Notes under the pieces: model-generated
What the model was told of the DNA's origin: nothing
The model's input: the letters and a program-made list of their open reading frames with translations, nothing else
Database searches by the model: none
Source: Lacipirellula parvula
GTDB lineage: Bacteria > Planctomycetota > Planctomycetia > Pirellulales > Lacipirellulaceae
Assembly (NCBI RefSeq): GCF_009177095.1
Contig: NZ_AP021861.1
Location: 5,996,501 to 6,060,500 of the forward strand
Reading direction: 5' to 3'
Length of the DNA stretch: 64,000 nt
Shown: positions 44,402 to 53,720 of the stretch, piece by piece
Position numbering within the stretch: position 1 is the first letter of the stretch
Layout of the letters: each line of letters opens with the position of its first letter
Translations under genes and position numbers: made by a program

Positions 44402-46360
44402 ATGAACAAACCTGAACCAGCCTCGCCGCTGCGTTATTGGAAGCAAGACTTCCTCTCGTCGATCGTCGTCTTCTTCGTCGCCCTCCCCCTCTGCATGGGC
44501 GTTGCGCTCGCGTCCGGCGCCCCGGTGGCGGCGGGCCTCATCACTGGTATCGTCGGCGGCATCGTGGCCGGCTCGCTCGCCGGTTGTCAGCTGCAAGTCA
44601 GCGGTCCCGCCGCCGGCCTCACCGTCATCGTTTTTGAAATCATCCAGCGGCTTGGCCTCGAAATGCTTGGCCTCGCCGTCCTCATTGCCGGCGCGATGCA
44701 GATCGTCGCCGGCGGACTGAAGCTCGGCCCCTGGTTCCGCGCCGTCTCGCCCGCCGTCATCCACGGCATGCTCGCGGGCATCGGCGTCCTCATCTTCGCC
44801 AGCCAGTTCCATGTGATGGTCGACGACAAACCGCGTCGTAGCGGCTTGGAAAATCTCGCGACCATCCCGCAAGCGATCTACAAGACATTCAACGGCCCGC
44901 CGCTTGCCGGCGAAGAAGAGCGCATCTTCCGCCGCCACGCTCTGCAGGAGATGGCCGACCTCCATCACGATCAGATCAACATGCGGGTCCACGCCGCGGA
45001 GCTCATTCCTTACGCGCACATCGCCCCAGCGAGCCCGGCGCTCGAGCAAGTCGAAGAACCGCAGCTCAAAACGCTCATCCCCGAGCAGGAACGCATCACG
45101 CGACACCTGCTGCAACTTCGCGACGAGATGATTACGGCCGAGGGCGCCTCGGACGGCCAAGTTCACCTCGACGCGGCCAAGGTCGCGCTCCAGGAGGCGA
45201 TCGTCCGTAGCGAAGCTGCTGAGGCGGCGCTTCGCTCAGGCAAAGCGGTTGATGCGATCGCTACGCAAGAGGCCGCCGTGGCCGCGATCGATGTTGCCGC
45301 CAAGCGGCTGAGGAACCATCGCATTGCCGCGATCCTTGGCATCGGCACGATCGTGATCATCATCCTGTGGCAAAAACTCTCGCCGCGGAAGCTTCGGCTC
45401 GTCCCGGCGCCGCTGATCGCGATCGTCGCGGCGCTGCTGGCTGCTTACTTCCTGATGCTGCCCGTATTCTACGTCGAACTCCCCGGCAGCCTGTGGGAGG
45501 AGGTTCGCCTGCCGACGCTCACGCTGTTGCAAAACGCCCATTGGGGCGAGCTGCTGCAAACCGCGGCGCTTATCGCCATTATCGCCAGCGCCGAAACGCT
45601 GCTGTGCGCCACCGCCGTCGACCAACTGGCGCATGGTCAACGCACGAACTACGACCGCGAACTGACGGCTCAAGGAGTCGGCAATATCATCTGCGGCACG
45701 CTCGGCGCGCTGCCGATGACCGGCGTCATCGTCCGCAGCTCAGCTAATGTCCAGGCCGGCGCCAAAAGCCGCCTCTCGACCATTCTTCATGGCGTTTGGC
45801 TGTTGGTGTTCGTCGTCGCGCTCGGCGGCCTCTTGCAGATGATTCCCACCGCCAGCCTCGCCGCGGTGCTCGTCTACACCGGTTACAAGCTGGTGAACAT
45901 CAAGGAGATCAAACGACTCCTCGAGTTCGGCTGGGGCGAGGTCGCCATCTATCTGGCGACGCTGATCACGATCGTTGCGAAAGATCTGCTGGTCGGCGTC
46001 GTCGTTGGCATCGCGCTCGCCGCGGCCAAGCTCCTGTACACCTTCTCGCGGCTTGGCATCAAGATTGACCGCGATGAAGCGCAGAACCGCTACCGCATGC
46101 GACTCGCCGGAGCGGCAACGTTCGTCCGGCTGCCCAAACTGGCTGCCGCACTCGAGCAGTTCCCCAGCGATGCGGAAGTTCAGGTCGAACTCGACCGTCT
46201 GTCGTACATCGATCACGCCTGCCTCGAATTGCTCACCTCCTGGGGCGAGCAGCACCAAGCCTCCGGCGGGCGGCTGTCGATCGATTGGGACACGCTACGC
46301 GCCAGTGCGCACCGCTCGTCGCCTCGCAGGAGGACAACTGGCGAACCAGAAGCAGCGTAG
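44402..46360 (+). CDS. SulP-family anion (likely bicarbonate) transporter
   Basis: A 652-residue polytopic membrane protein. The N-terminal region has the SulP core (VALPLCMGVALASGAPVAAGL, GPAAGLTVIVFEII), a second set of helices starts after residue 305, and a C-terminal STAS-like domain lies at about 560-640 (VQVELDRLSYIDHACLELL). Bacterial SulP members such as BicA carry bicarbonate. A hydrophilic insertion of about 140 residues (about 165-305, helix-rich, with Ala/Glu/Gln runs such as EAAEAALRSGKAVDAIATQE) sits between two helices and is unusual. It follows the carbonic anhydrase, so bicarbonate is the likely substrate, although sulfate is possible. Confidence 0.88.
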   Translation: MNKPEPASPLRYWKQDFLSSIVVFFVALPLCMGVALASGAPVAAGLITGIVGGIVAGSLAGCQLQVSGPAAGLTVIVFEIIQRLGLEMLGLAVLIAGAMQIVAGGLKLGPWFRAVSPAVIHGMLAGIGVLIFASQFHVMVDDKPRRSGLENLATIPQAIYKTFNGPPLAGEEERIFRRHALQEMADLHHDQINMRVHAAELIPYAHIAPASPALEQVEEPQLKTLIPEQERITRHLLQLRDEMITAEGASDGQVHLDAAKVALQEAIVRSEAAEAALRSGKAVDAIATQEAAVAAIDVAAKRLRNHRIAAILGIGTIVIIILWQKLSPRKLRLVPAPLIAIVAALLAAYFLMLPVFYVELPGSLWEEVRLPTLTLLQNAHWGELLQTAALIAIIASAETLLCATAVDQLAHGQRTNYDRELTAQGVGNIICGTLGALPMTGVIVRSSANVQAGAKSRLSTILHGVWLLVFVVALGGLLQMIPTASLAAVLVYTGYKLVNIKEIKRLLEFGWGEVAIYLATLITIVAKDLLVGVVVGIALAAAKLLYTFSRLGIKIDRDEAQNRYRMRLAGAATFVRLPKLAAALEQFPSDAEVQVELDRLSYIDHACLELLTSWGEQHQASGGRLSIDWDTLRASAHRSSPRRRTTGEPEAA

Positions 46361-46378
46361 CTGTCGCAATCTATAGCA

Positions 46379-47338
46379 CTATCGTTGACTCACTTCGTCG
46401 CCCTGCACCGCGGCCCGCACGTCGCTCGTCCGCGGTATCCCCTGCTGCACGCGGGCATGCTCGGTGACGTGCACCGCCTTCTCCGTCGGCTCCAGCGGCA
46501 CGTGATGGATACGCGCCTGTACCTGCGTCATCTCGGCGCCGAACAGCAGAATGAGGCACGAGTAGTACACCCACAGAATCACGATCACAAGCGACCCCGC
46601 GGCCCCATAGCTCGAACCGAGCGAGCTGTGACCTAGATAGAGCCCAAACAGCAACTTGCCAATCACGAACAGCCCCGCCGTCACGAACGCCCCCAGCCAC
46701 ACGTCGCGCCACGCCACCTTCACGTCAGGCAGCACGCGGTAAATCAGCGCGAACAGCAGCGTGATTAGCGCCAGCGATAAAAGCGATTCGATGAATTGAA
46801 CCCCGACGACGTACGGCGACGCCACTCGCACCGCCGCGGCCATCGCGGCGCTCGTCACGAGCGAAATCAACATCAGAAACCAGATCACCAGCACCATCGC
46901 GAACGCAAAGAAGCGGTCGATGATCATCTGCACGATCCCCAACCCCGGCTTCGGCTGAACTTCCCAGATCGTGTTGAGCGAATCTTTCAGCTCCGTGAAA
47001 ACGCCGGTCGCGGCGAAGATCATCGTGGCGATGCCGATCCCCGTCGCGATCGGCGTCGCCGCCCGCGGCTGGGCGTTGGCGATCAGCGTCTCGATCGCCG
47101 CGGCGCCGTCGTTGCCAATTAGGAAAGCCGCTTGGGCGAGAATCTCGCGCAGCGCCACCTCCGAGCCGAAGCTCCGCTCGGCAATTTTGAAGGCGATGAC
47201 GACGATTGGCGTGAGGGAAAAAACGGCGTAGAAGGCAATCGCCGCCGCCATCCGCGGCACTTTGTCTTCGTGCCATTCAAAGAACGCACCGCGCAAGACG
47301 CGCGGCAACTCGTGCAGCGTTCGGGAAGGAAACAACAT
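46379..47338 (-). CDS. YihY/BrkB family inner membrane protein
   Basis: A 319-residue protein with about six membrane helices (MAAAIAFYAVFSLTPIVVIAF, FAMVLVIWFLMLISLVTSAAM, SLVIVILWVYYSCLILLFGAEMTQV). It belongs to the YihY/BrkB (formerly RNase BN) family of uncharacterised inner membrane proteins. The soluble C-terminus has ARIHHVPLEPTEKAV. Its stop is 18 bases from the stop of the convergent SulP gene. The function is unknown. Confidence 0.9.
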   Translation of the reverse strand: MLFPSRTLHELPRVLRGAFFEWHEDKVPRMAAAIAFYAVFSLTPIVVIAFKIAERSFGSEVALREILAQAAFLIGNDGAAAIETLIANAQPRAATPIATGIGIATMIFAATGVFTELKDSLNTIWEVQPKPGLGIVQMIIDRFFAFAMVLVIWFLMLISLVTSAAMAAAVRVASPYVVGVQFIESLLSLALITLLFALIYRVLPDVKVAWRDVWLGAFVTAGLFVIGKLLFGLYLGHSSLGSSYGAAGSLVIVILWVYYSCLILLFGAEMTQVQARIHHVPLEPTEKAVHVTEHARVQQGIPRTSDVRAAVQGDEVSQR

Positions 47339-47450
47339 CGCCGGGCCTGCCGCCTGCAGTTCGTGGGTCCTCGATTAGACCCATAGCGGCAAACTCCGTG
47401 CCGCACGGTCGGATGCATGCCGGCGACGACCTGGGGCGAAAATCAACGGC

Positions 47451-48089
47451 CTATGGCGTGATCCGGCAAACAAACCGCCCGGCAATCTCGTACGAGTTGG
47501 CCACTTGGCGAACGCGAGTCGTTTCCAGAACGACCGGCAGTAGATTGACGCCAGCGTAAGTAAAATCAATCGCCAGGTACGGCTGCGGGATCCGCCGCGT
47601 GTGGAACAGCGCGGCGCCTCCGCCCGAGACGTTGAGCGTCAGCACCCGCTCCGCCGGCGCCGTAATCCGCAAGTCGCCGCTGAGCGGAATCACCGTCACC
47701 GGCGCCGCGACGATATGCCGCCGCTGAGCACGCGTATCGGTCCCCATGAATTTGCGATTGGCGAAGCACTCCACCAGCCGCATCACATCGCGTTTGCTCG
47801 CCGTTTGCGCCCCGGCGCCGAGGTGAACGTTCAGCTCGCGCATCACTTCGTGGTAGCAGATCGGCTTGGCGACTCCACGCAGGAGCTTGCCGTCCTTCTC
47901 TTGCGGTCGCGCAAAGAAAACCGAACCGCACCGCCGGCAGAGCCACGGGCTGGCAGGCGCCGAGACGCTCGGCCGACGCAGCATCACGGGCGTGCTGCAG
48001 CTGCCGCAACGCTCGATAGCGTCATCGAGTGCGCAGACTGCGCCGCCAACGGCGGCGTAGTCATCGTCGACGGCGGAGGTTTCGATCAT
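47451..48089 (-). CDS. Zinc-ribbon plus PilZ-like protein
   Basis: A 212-residue cytoplasmic protein. The N-terminal half has two CxxC pairs (CGSC, then CRRC), a zinc ribbon. The C-terminal half looks like a PilZ domain: AQRRHIVAAPVTVIPL for the Arg-rich loop and LTLNVSGGGAALFH where the canonical DxSxxG would be, here N-x-S-x-G. PilZ domains bind cyclic di-GMP; the substituted Asp may reduce binding. Planctomycetes have many such proteins. The partner is unknown. Confidence 0.65.
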   Translation of the reverse strand: MIETSAVDDDYAAVGGAVCALDDAIERCGSCSTPVMLRRPSVSAPASPWLCRRCGSVFFARPQEKDGKLLRGVAKPICYHEVMRELNVHLGAGAQTASKRDVMRLVECFANRKFMGTDTRAQRRHIVAAPVTVIPLSGDLRITAPAERVLTLNVSGGGAALFHTRRIPQPYLAIDFTYAGVNLLPVVLETTRVRQVANSYEIAGRFVCRITP

Positions 48090-48315
48090 CGGTAGCGGCT
48101 CGCTGCTGAGTCGTTACGGATCTCTGACGGGGAAAAGCCTGAGGGACATTGGCAAGCTTATGTCAACTTTCGCCTGGATGCGGTTTGCCGTCGTCGATTG
48201 GATCGAGAAATGGCCGTCGCAACCGTCCGGTTGTTCCGGTAGTAGCGACGCACAGACAAAATGTTCTTATTCGATCCCGAATTCTTCCGACAGGCGAGCC
48301 GTTTCCGCGTTTCGC

Positions 48316-48741
48316 TCAGACGCCGGCCGCAGCCGGAGCGTAATACTGGCTCCGCATCGCCTCGATGCCCTTCGCCAGCACCGTCCGCCAGGCTCGGTCA
48401 GTCACGGGCGAGAACTTCGGGTCATGCTTCGCGATCGTCTTCACGAGGGCGTTCACCCACAGGTCGTACCACTGCGGCTTGATGTCCATCCGCCCCTGCG
48501 AATGCGATTCGCCGAGCTTGTCGACCTTCATCCGTCCGACGGCCGTGCCGTTGAAATACATGATCATGAACGAGATGCCGTCGCGGAGCAGCCGCTTTTG
48601 CTTCGCCATATCGGTGTTGACGAATTTGCCGGCGATGACGCTCGACGACGCCAAAAACGCATCGTAGAAATCATCGAAAAATTTCGGCGAGAGGCAGCAC
48701 GCGCCGTAGCTGCTTTGAACTAGGTCTTTGTCGGCAGTCAT
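48316..48741 (-). CDS. Single-domain globin
   Basis: A 141-residue protein of the bacterial globin superfamily. Helix patterns fit: FFDDFYDAFLASSSVIAGKF, TDMAKQKRLLRDGISFMIMY, then LGESHSQGRMDIKP, with His80 as the proximal heme ligand, and WYDLWVNALVKTIAKHDP. It should bind heme and an oxygen- or NO-type ligand. No reductase or sensor domain is attached, and nothing in the context shows its role. Confidence 0.8.
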   Translation of the reverse strand: MTADKDLVQSSYGACCLSPKFFDDFYDAFLASSSVIAGKFVNTDMAKQKRLLRDGISFMIMYFNGTAVGRMKVDKLGESHSQGRMDIKPQWYDLWVNALVKTIAKHDPKFSPVTDRAWRTVLAKGIEAMRSQYYAPAAAGV

Positions 48742-48893
48742 TCGTCTGTTTCCCGCGATTGATAAGGCAGAGGCCGAGGCGCCTCTCTATTTTCAACTTA
48801 GGTCGCGGGGCGAGGAGACGAGCGGAATCCCGTTGGGGTTTCGGTTTGTAGCAACCGCTGCTGGAATGGCCGCACGGCCCTGGACGCATCGAC

Positions 48894-48983
48894 TCTAGCC
48901 CCGGGCTCCGCCCGGGGGTCGGTTTGCCATTCAGAGAAGCGTAGTCGCTCGCACTGCCCCCCCGGGCGGAGCCCGGGGCTAGG
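48894..48983. repeat. 90-bp palindromic element, copy 2
   Basis: Same terminal inverted sequences as the copy at 13501-13590, again 90 bp, with an unrelated centre. Confidence 0.85.
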
Positions 48984-49009
48984 AATGCAACTGCGACGTT
49001 CGCCGCGTC

Positions 49010-50626
49010 TTAGCGACGCCGGCGCAACCCGCAGAACGCGGCCGCCGCGAGAATGAGCGGCAGCGCCGCCGGCTCAGGAACCGCCGCAGCGGCCGCTGCC
49101 CCGATGCTCGTGCTCACGAACCCCAAGTACTGCCGCCACAAATCTAAATCAGCGTCATCCACAACGCCGTCGGCGTTCCCATCGGCGGCATTTTGCTTGA
49201 GCGGATAGTAACCGGTGCTGCCGTTCTCGCGCTGCCAGACAAGAAAGTCGGCGCCATCGACCGTGCCGTTGCCGTCAAAATCGCCCGGCGGCAGCAGGTT
49301 GTCGATGATGGACCGCGCATCGCTGATCTGCAGATCGTTCAACAGCGCCGCCGCATTGTCTAGCAGCGTTTGCTTCGCAGCGTCGCCCGCATACGCCTTC
49401 CGCGCACGATAGAGTTGGAACACCAACTCCAGTTCCGCCTCGCCATACTCGACGCCGGTAAAATCCTGCAGCTTCAGCAAATAGTCGTAGCCCGTTTCCA
49501 CCGTCGGCTCGAACATCGTTCCTTCGCCGAAGTCGTTCCAAGTGGCAAGTTGCACGAAGTCGAGCTTGCTGGCGTACTGGTTGGCGAGGCTCAACGTGCG
49601 ATCGAGCACCTGCCCGTTGTTGTGCGGAATGTCGAACGGAATGATGTCGCCGACGCCCCCTTGGACGTAGTAGTCGTTGAAACCAGGAAACGCGACGCCG
49701 CCAAACGAGCCTGACGCCGTCGCGCGAAACTTGTAAAAGTCTTCAACGTGCTGATCATACGTCCGGCTCGCGTCTTGATAGATCCACGCATACTCGCCGT
49801 CGGCGTTCACTCCGGCGTCGTTCCGCTCGTACCACAGCGTTTGGAAATCAACCGGCTCGCCCGCTTGTCCTAGAATCTCGGTCCATTGCGCCGGCTGTTG
49901 AAACGCGATCGGCCCAAAAACGTTCAACAGCGGATCGTTGTCGGCGTTGATGCGAATGTAGTTCGGATCGTTGAAGTAATTGTCGCGTAGATAAGCGACA
50001 TTGGCCTTCGCCTGGCTGATATTCGTCGAGAAGCGATCTTCGAGAACGACGTTGTAATCGAGGCCGAAATCGTTCGTCTGGGCGATAATCGCGTTCGAGC
50101 TGTTCAGCAGGTCGTTAATGTCGCCGTTCGAACCCTGGACGCCATACCAGTTGACCATGACGCCGTCGACGCCGCTCATCTTCATCAACAGCAGATGATA
50201 CTCGATGACGTCGGCGTCGCGCGACGCATACGGACCGATCTTTGGATAGTAGTGAGCGGCAATCTGACGGCGTCCCTGCGAATCCACGACGTTGGGATTC
50301 TTGTTGCTCATCTTCCAGTGCCAGCCCCATGCACTGCCGCCGAGCGTCGCCGGGGTTTCGAACCACGGCATGTAGTGCATGTAGACCTTCGCTGGATTGG
50401 TCTTCACCGGATCGGCCGCAACGACGACGCGCAGCGACGACGCTGCAATCAGCAGCGCGGCGAGCAGCGGCAGCGATCGGAGAAGTCGGCTCAAAGGGGC
50501 GTTGCCAATCAAAGCGAGCGCACGGCAGAACGCGGCCCGCGGAGAGTTGAGGAGTCGTTTAACGTCGCTTCGCCGGCTCGCGCCAGCCGGCGGGAGCTTG
50601 CTTCGACAACTCCAGGTTAATCTCAT
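49010..50626 (-). CDS. GH71/GH99-like enzyme, dockerin-like and PEP-CTERM
   Basis: A 538-residue exported protein. A hydrophobic signal is at about 47-70 (RLLRSLPLLAALLIAASS). The catalytic domain resembles the GH71/GH99 families (VYMHYMPWFETP, GWHWKMSNKN, GVDGVMVNWYG, TWNDFGEGTMFEP). A dockerin-like segment (DFDGNGTVDGADFLVWQ, then DGNADGVVDDADLDLW) and a VPEPAALPL...RRRR tail follow. It probably attacks an alpha-mannan or similar glycan. The ATG at 50626 overlaps the end of the lipoprotein gene by 68 bases; TTG codons at 50512 or 50494, just before the signal peptide, could be the true start. Confidence 0.83.
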   Translation of the reverse strand: MRLTWSCRSKLPPAGASRRSDVKRLLNSPRAAFCRALALIGNAPLSRLLRSLPLLAALLIAASSLRVVVAADPVKTNPAKVYMHYMPWFETPATLGGSAWGWHWKMSNKNPNVVDSQGRRQIAAHYYPKIGPYASRDADVIEYHLLLMKMSGVDGVMVNWYGVQGSNGDINDLLNSSNAIIAQTNDFGLDYNVVLEDRFSTNISQAKANVAYLRDNYFNDPNYIRINADNDPLLNVFGPIAFQQPAQWTEILGQAGEPVDFQTLWYERNDAGVNADGEYAWIYQDASRTYDQHVEDFYKFRATASGSFGGVAFPGFNDYYVQGGVGDIIPFDIPHNNGQVLDRTLSLANQYASKLDFVQLATWNDFGEGTMFEPTVETGYDYLLKLQDFTGVEYGEAELELVFQLYRARKAYAGDAAKQTLLDNAAALLNDLQISDARSIIDNLLPPGDFDGNGTVDGADFLVWQRENGSTGYYPLKQNAADGNADGVVDDADLDLWRQYLGFVSTSIGAAAAAAVPEPAALPLILAAAAFCGLRRRR

Positions 50627-51020
50627 TCGCCCCAGGCGCGACAGTAAATTTCAGGCCCGAGGTCTCTGGCGAGGCGTACCAGGCGGGCGTGATCGCCGCT
50701 CCGGCCGGCGCCGGGCCGCCTAACTCGGTTTGGTTCACCGCTGGGCGCTCGCGGGCGACGATCGTCACGCTGTACTCGCCCGGCTTCAAGCCCGCCTCGC
50801 GACCGGTGTAGACCTCGTAGTTGCCGGCTGCATCGCTCATCGCGTACGACTGCGTCCCGCCGCTTGTAGGAACGAACGAGATCGAACCCGAAGGAACCGG
50901 CGCGCCTTCCAGCGTAACGATGCCCTCGACGGTCGCTTGGTTGCTCGTGCCGCCGCAACCGACAAGCAAGGCCGACAGCATCAAGGCGGGGTAAACAAAC
51001 GATGTACTGAACTGGCGCAC
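50559..51020 (-). CDS. Carboxypeptidase-regulatory-like lipoprotein
   Basis: A 153-residue protein with a lipobox-like LLVGCGG and an Ig-like regulatory fold (EGIVTLEGAPVPSGSISFVP, DAAGNYEVYTG, GEYSVTIVARE). Paralog of the gene at 25736-26140. It follows the DUF1559 gene by 30 bases and precedes the GH99-like gene, probably within one transcript. Confidence 0.75.
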   Translation of the reverse strand: MRQFSTSFVYPALMLSALLVGCGGTSNQATVEGIVTLEGAPVPSGSISFVPTSGGTQSYAMSDAAGNYEVYTGREAGLKPGEYSVTIVARERPAVNQTELGGPAPAGAAITPAWYASPETSGLKFTVAPGANEINLELSKQAPAGWREPAKRR

Positions 51021-51050
51021 GCCGAGCCCTCGCTAGGTTCCTATTGCTTG

Positions 51051-52139
51051 CTACGGCAGCCGCGCAATTTCGCCGCCGTCGCGCGTCGAGAGGGCGCGAT
51101 AGCTCAGCATATCGATTCCCTCTTGAACGAACTGCACCGAACCGTCGGCCATCACGAATTGGGCGCCGCCGGCGTGCATGCTCTTGAAGCCGCGGACCGA
51201 TTTCGAAATCGTCGCATCTTTGAAGTCTTCCGGCGACAACTGAATCGGCAGATAGTTCAGCGGAATGCTGCAAGTCGCCCAATCGCCGTCGGAGAAGAAG
51301 GCCGCCGAGTGGTAATCGGTGAAGACGACGTTCTCGCCGGCCAGGAACGTGTTGCTGCTGCCGTCGGTGATTCGCTTCATGTTCAGCGGCGTCCAGATGC
51401 TGGCCCGCTGAAAGATGCCGTTGTTAGACATCGTGTTGTGCGTGTCAGGCGAACCGCTGATGTTGCTGGCAGGCGGATCGACGTTCGTGCTGCAAGGCGT
51501 CGCTTCGACGGAGAGGAGCGAATCGCCGATGCAGCCTTTGTAGCTGGTCGTCGCGGTAATCGTGCCTGGTTGAAAGTTCCAGTACCATTGCTGGCCATCC
51601 GACGGCGCAGCCGAATCGTCTGAGGGGCAACTCAAAATGGGAAGCTGAGTGGAAACAATTGGTCGAATTGCTAAATTGCCCATCCCAAAACCGATGGTCG
51701 CACGGGCACGAAACATCACGCCCGGAGCGCAAACGTAATTGGCGACAATCTGAGCATGAGAAGCCTGCTGCTCAATATAAGGGAGGATGTCGACGATCCA
51801 CCCTTTGCCGTTGTACCCCGGCTTGGGAACGGCAACCGTTTCTCGAACTGCAGCACTACCGCTGCCGCACTGAGCCGTCTGATTGTCCCAGCCGTCTACA
51901 TGCGGAATGCTCTGCGGAAAGCACTTCTTAGCATCGTGGTGGTTCAGACAAGCCAATCCGATATTCTTTAGGTTGTTCGTGCACTGCGAGCGCCGCGCCG
52001 CCTCCCGCGCCGCTTGCACCGCGGGCAGCAAGAGCGCCACCAAGACGCCGATGATGGCGATCACCACCAGCAGTTCCACTAGCGTGAAGCCGCCGCTTCG
52101 CCAGGCGCTCCGCGAACAGCTGTTCATTCTTCTGGACAT
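51051..52139 (-). CDS. DUF1559 protein, prepilin-type N-terminus
   Basis: A 362-residue member of the family. The start at 52139 has GAGGAG nearby; the long upstream frame is rejected. Prepilin-type segment [20 protein letters not shown] near residue 17, followed by [17 protein letters not shown], and the C-terminal H-X9-DG motif (HAGGAQFVMADG). The gene sits between two PEP-CTERM genes and a lipoprotein, all on the minus strand, forming the second copy of the cassette seen at 24.6 kb. Confidence 0.93.
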   Translation of the reverse strand: MSRRMNSCSRSAWRSGGFTLVELLVVIAIIGVLVALLLPAVQAAREAARRSQCTNNLKNIGLACLNHHDAKKCFPQSIPHVDGWDNQTAQCGSGSAAVRETVAVPKPGYNGKGWIVDILPYIEQQASHAQIVANYVCAPGVMFRARATIGFGMGNLAIRPIVSTQLPILSCPSDDSAAPSDGQQWYWNFQPGTITATTSYKGCIGDSLLSVEATPCSTNVDPPASNISGSPDTHNTMSNNGIFQRASIWTPLNMKRITDGSSNTFLAGENVVFTDYHSAAFFSDGDWATCSIPLNYLPIQLSPEDFKDATISKSVRGFKSMHAGGAQFVMADGSVQFVQEGIDMLSYRALSTRDGGEIARLP

Positions 52140-52182
52140 ACATGCAACTCCTCTGCAATTCCGCTTCCACGCGGTTCGTGCG

Positions 52183-52983
52183 TTAGCGTGCGACTCGCTG
52201 CGACCGCCCGACGCCGTACAACGCCAATCCAGCAACGGCCAACAAGCCGAACGTCGCCGGCTCCGGCACGGCCGCCACCGCGGGCGCCGCCGCTCCCGTT
52301 CCGAAGTTTGCCTTCCAAGTCGCCAAGTCCGCCGGACTGAGCGCCGTCGGCGATCCGCCGCGCTGCCAGACGAGGAAGTCGACCCCATCGACGCGGCTAT
52401 CGCTGTTGAAATCCCCCGGCACGCCAGCCTGCGTGATCAGGCTTAGGTCGTTCCAACGCACCGTGTAGGTGCCCGAACTGCCGTACCCACCTGGATCGAG
52501 TTGCATATGCATATGGGCCAGAGAATTCAGATCGAGGCCGGGCGTGGTGCCTGGCGCGCTGTACCAGGTCGGAGACGTGATGGGCATCGTCAGCACGTGG
52601 TTTCCTAAGAGCTGACCGTACCAAGCAAAGTTGGCGCTTGTGCCATCAGCGTCGATCAACGTAACAATTGGCCCCAGATGACCATCGGCCGTAGGCAACC
52701 CTTCAAGTGTGACGTCAAGTTTGATGTCCGTGCTCCCCGCGCCTTGAATTGCCAGCGCACCGATGTAGACGTAGTTGCTGCCGTATCCGGTAGCGGTCAC
52801 GTTGTAGCTTGTCGCGCCGTAGTCGATGGTCGCTGAAGGCGCCACCCAGGAGGCGTAAAGCGCATCCTCAAAAAAACCCAAGTCGAAGCTGGCGATCTGC
52901 ACGTCGGCTCGCGCCGTTCCGCTGAACGACAACGGCAAGCAGACAGCCGTGCCGAGAACAATGAGAGTGAGCAGGTTCTTCAT
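52183..52983 (-). CDS. PEP-CTERM protein with dockerin-like segment
   Basis: A 266-residue exported protein. Start at 52983 (MKNLLTLIVLG). The domain after the signal is a beta-sandwich-like region, paralogous to the gene at 53088-53720 (TATGYGSNY, GLDLNSLAHMHMQLDPGGYG). Unlike that gene it adds a dockerin-like stretch (DFNSDSRVDGVDFLVWQRG, ADLATW) before the VPEPATFG tail. It was probably formed by duplication of a neighbour. Confidence 0.8.
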   Translation of the reverse strand: MKNLLTLIVLGTAVCLPLSFSGTARADVQIASFDLGFFEDALYASWVAPSATIDYGATSYNVTATGYGSNYVYIGALAIQGAGSTDIKLDVTLEGLPTADGHLGPIVTLIDADGTSANFAWYGQLLGNHVLTMPITSPTWYSAPGTTPGLDLNSLAHMHMQLDPGGYGSSGTYTVRWNDLSLITQAGVPGDFNSDSRVDGVDFLVWQRGGSPTALSPADLATWKANFGTGAAAPAVAAVPEPATFGLLAVAGLALYGVGRSQRVAR

Positions 52984-53087
52984 GTGAGTCGCATCCCCGT
53001 CTCGAAAATCTCGAACTTGTGTTGCAACAACGGCGCGCCGTGCACTGCGTGCCCCCAGCAGCAGTGCACGGCGGCCGCCGATGATTC

Positions 53088-53720
53088 TTACGACCTCGCC
53101 CGTTGGCGGCGGCAACCCAGCACCAAGGCGCCGGCGCACGCGGCGAGCGTCAATGTCGCCGGCTCAGGCACCACGTTGGTCAACCGCAGGTTTTGCCATT
53201 CAATCGTGTATTGCCCTTGCGATCCGAAACCGCCCGGATCGAGTTGCATGTGCATGTGCGTCAGCGTGTTGAGGTCGAGACCCGGCGTCGTCCCCGCCAC
53301 GGCGGTCCACGTCGGCGAATCGACCGGCAGCGTCAGCACATGGCTTCCTAAGGTCTGCCCGTACCACGCATAGTTGACGTGCGTGCCGTCGCCGTCGATG
53401 AGGCCGACGATCGGACCCAACATGCCGTCAGCAGCCGCCGGACCGCTCAAGTTGACGGTCAACTCGATGGTGTTGTTGCCGGCGCCGACGATCTCCGGAA
53501 AGCCGATGTACTTGTAATTACTGCCGTAGCCCGTCGCCGTGATGCTGTAGCTCGTGGGGCCGGAGACGACGGTGCTCGACGGCAGGGCCCACGAAGGATA
53601 AAGGGCGTCGGAAACGAAGTTGTCGAAGTTTGTAATCAGCGCATCGGCCTGGGCGACTCCCGACAGCAACATGCTGCCAAGCGCTGCCATCAAGGCGCAG
53701 CGACGCAAAGACTTCATCAT
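53088..53720 (-). CDS. PEP-CTERM protein without dockerin-like segment
   Basis: A 210-residue exported protein with a signal peptide (CALMAALGSMLLSGVAQA), a beta-rich domain (TATGYGSNYKYIGFPEI, GLDLNTLTHMHMQLDPGGFG) and a VVPEPATLTLAACAGALVLGCRRQR tail. It is collinear with the gene at 52183-52983 but lacks the dockerin-like insert. First gene of the minus-strand cassette. Confidence 0.82.
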   Translation of the reverse strand: MMKSLRRCALMAALGSMLLSGVAQADALITNFDNFVSDALYPSWALPSSTVVSGPTSYSITATGYGSNYKYIGFPEIVGAGNNTIELTVNLSGPAAADGMLGPIVGLIDGDGTHVNYAWYGQTLGSHVLTLPVDSPTWTAVAGTTPGLDLNTLTHMHMQLDPGGFGSQGQYTIEWQNLRLTNVVPEPATLTLAACAGALVLGCRRQRARS

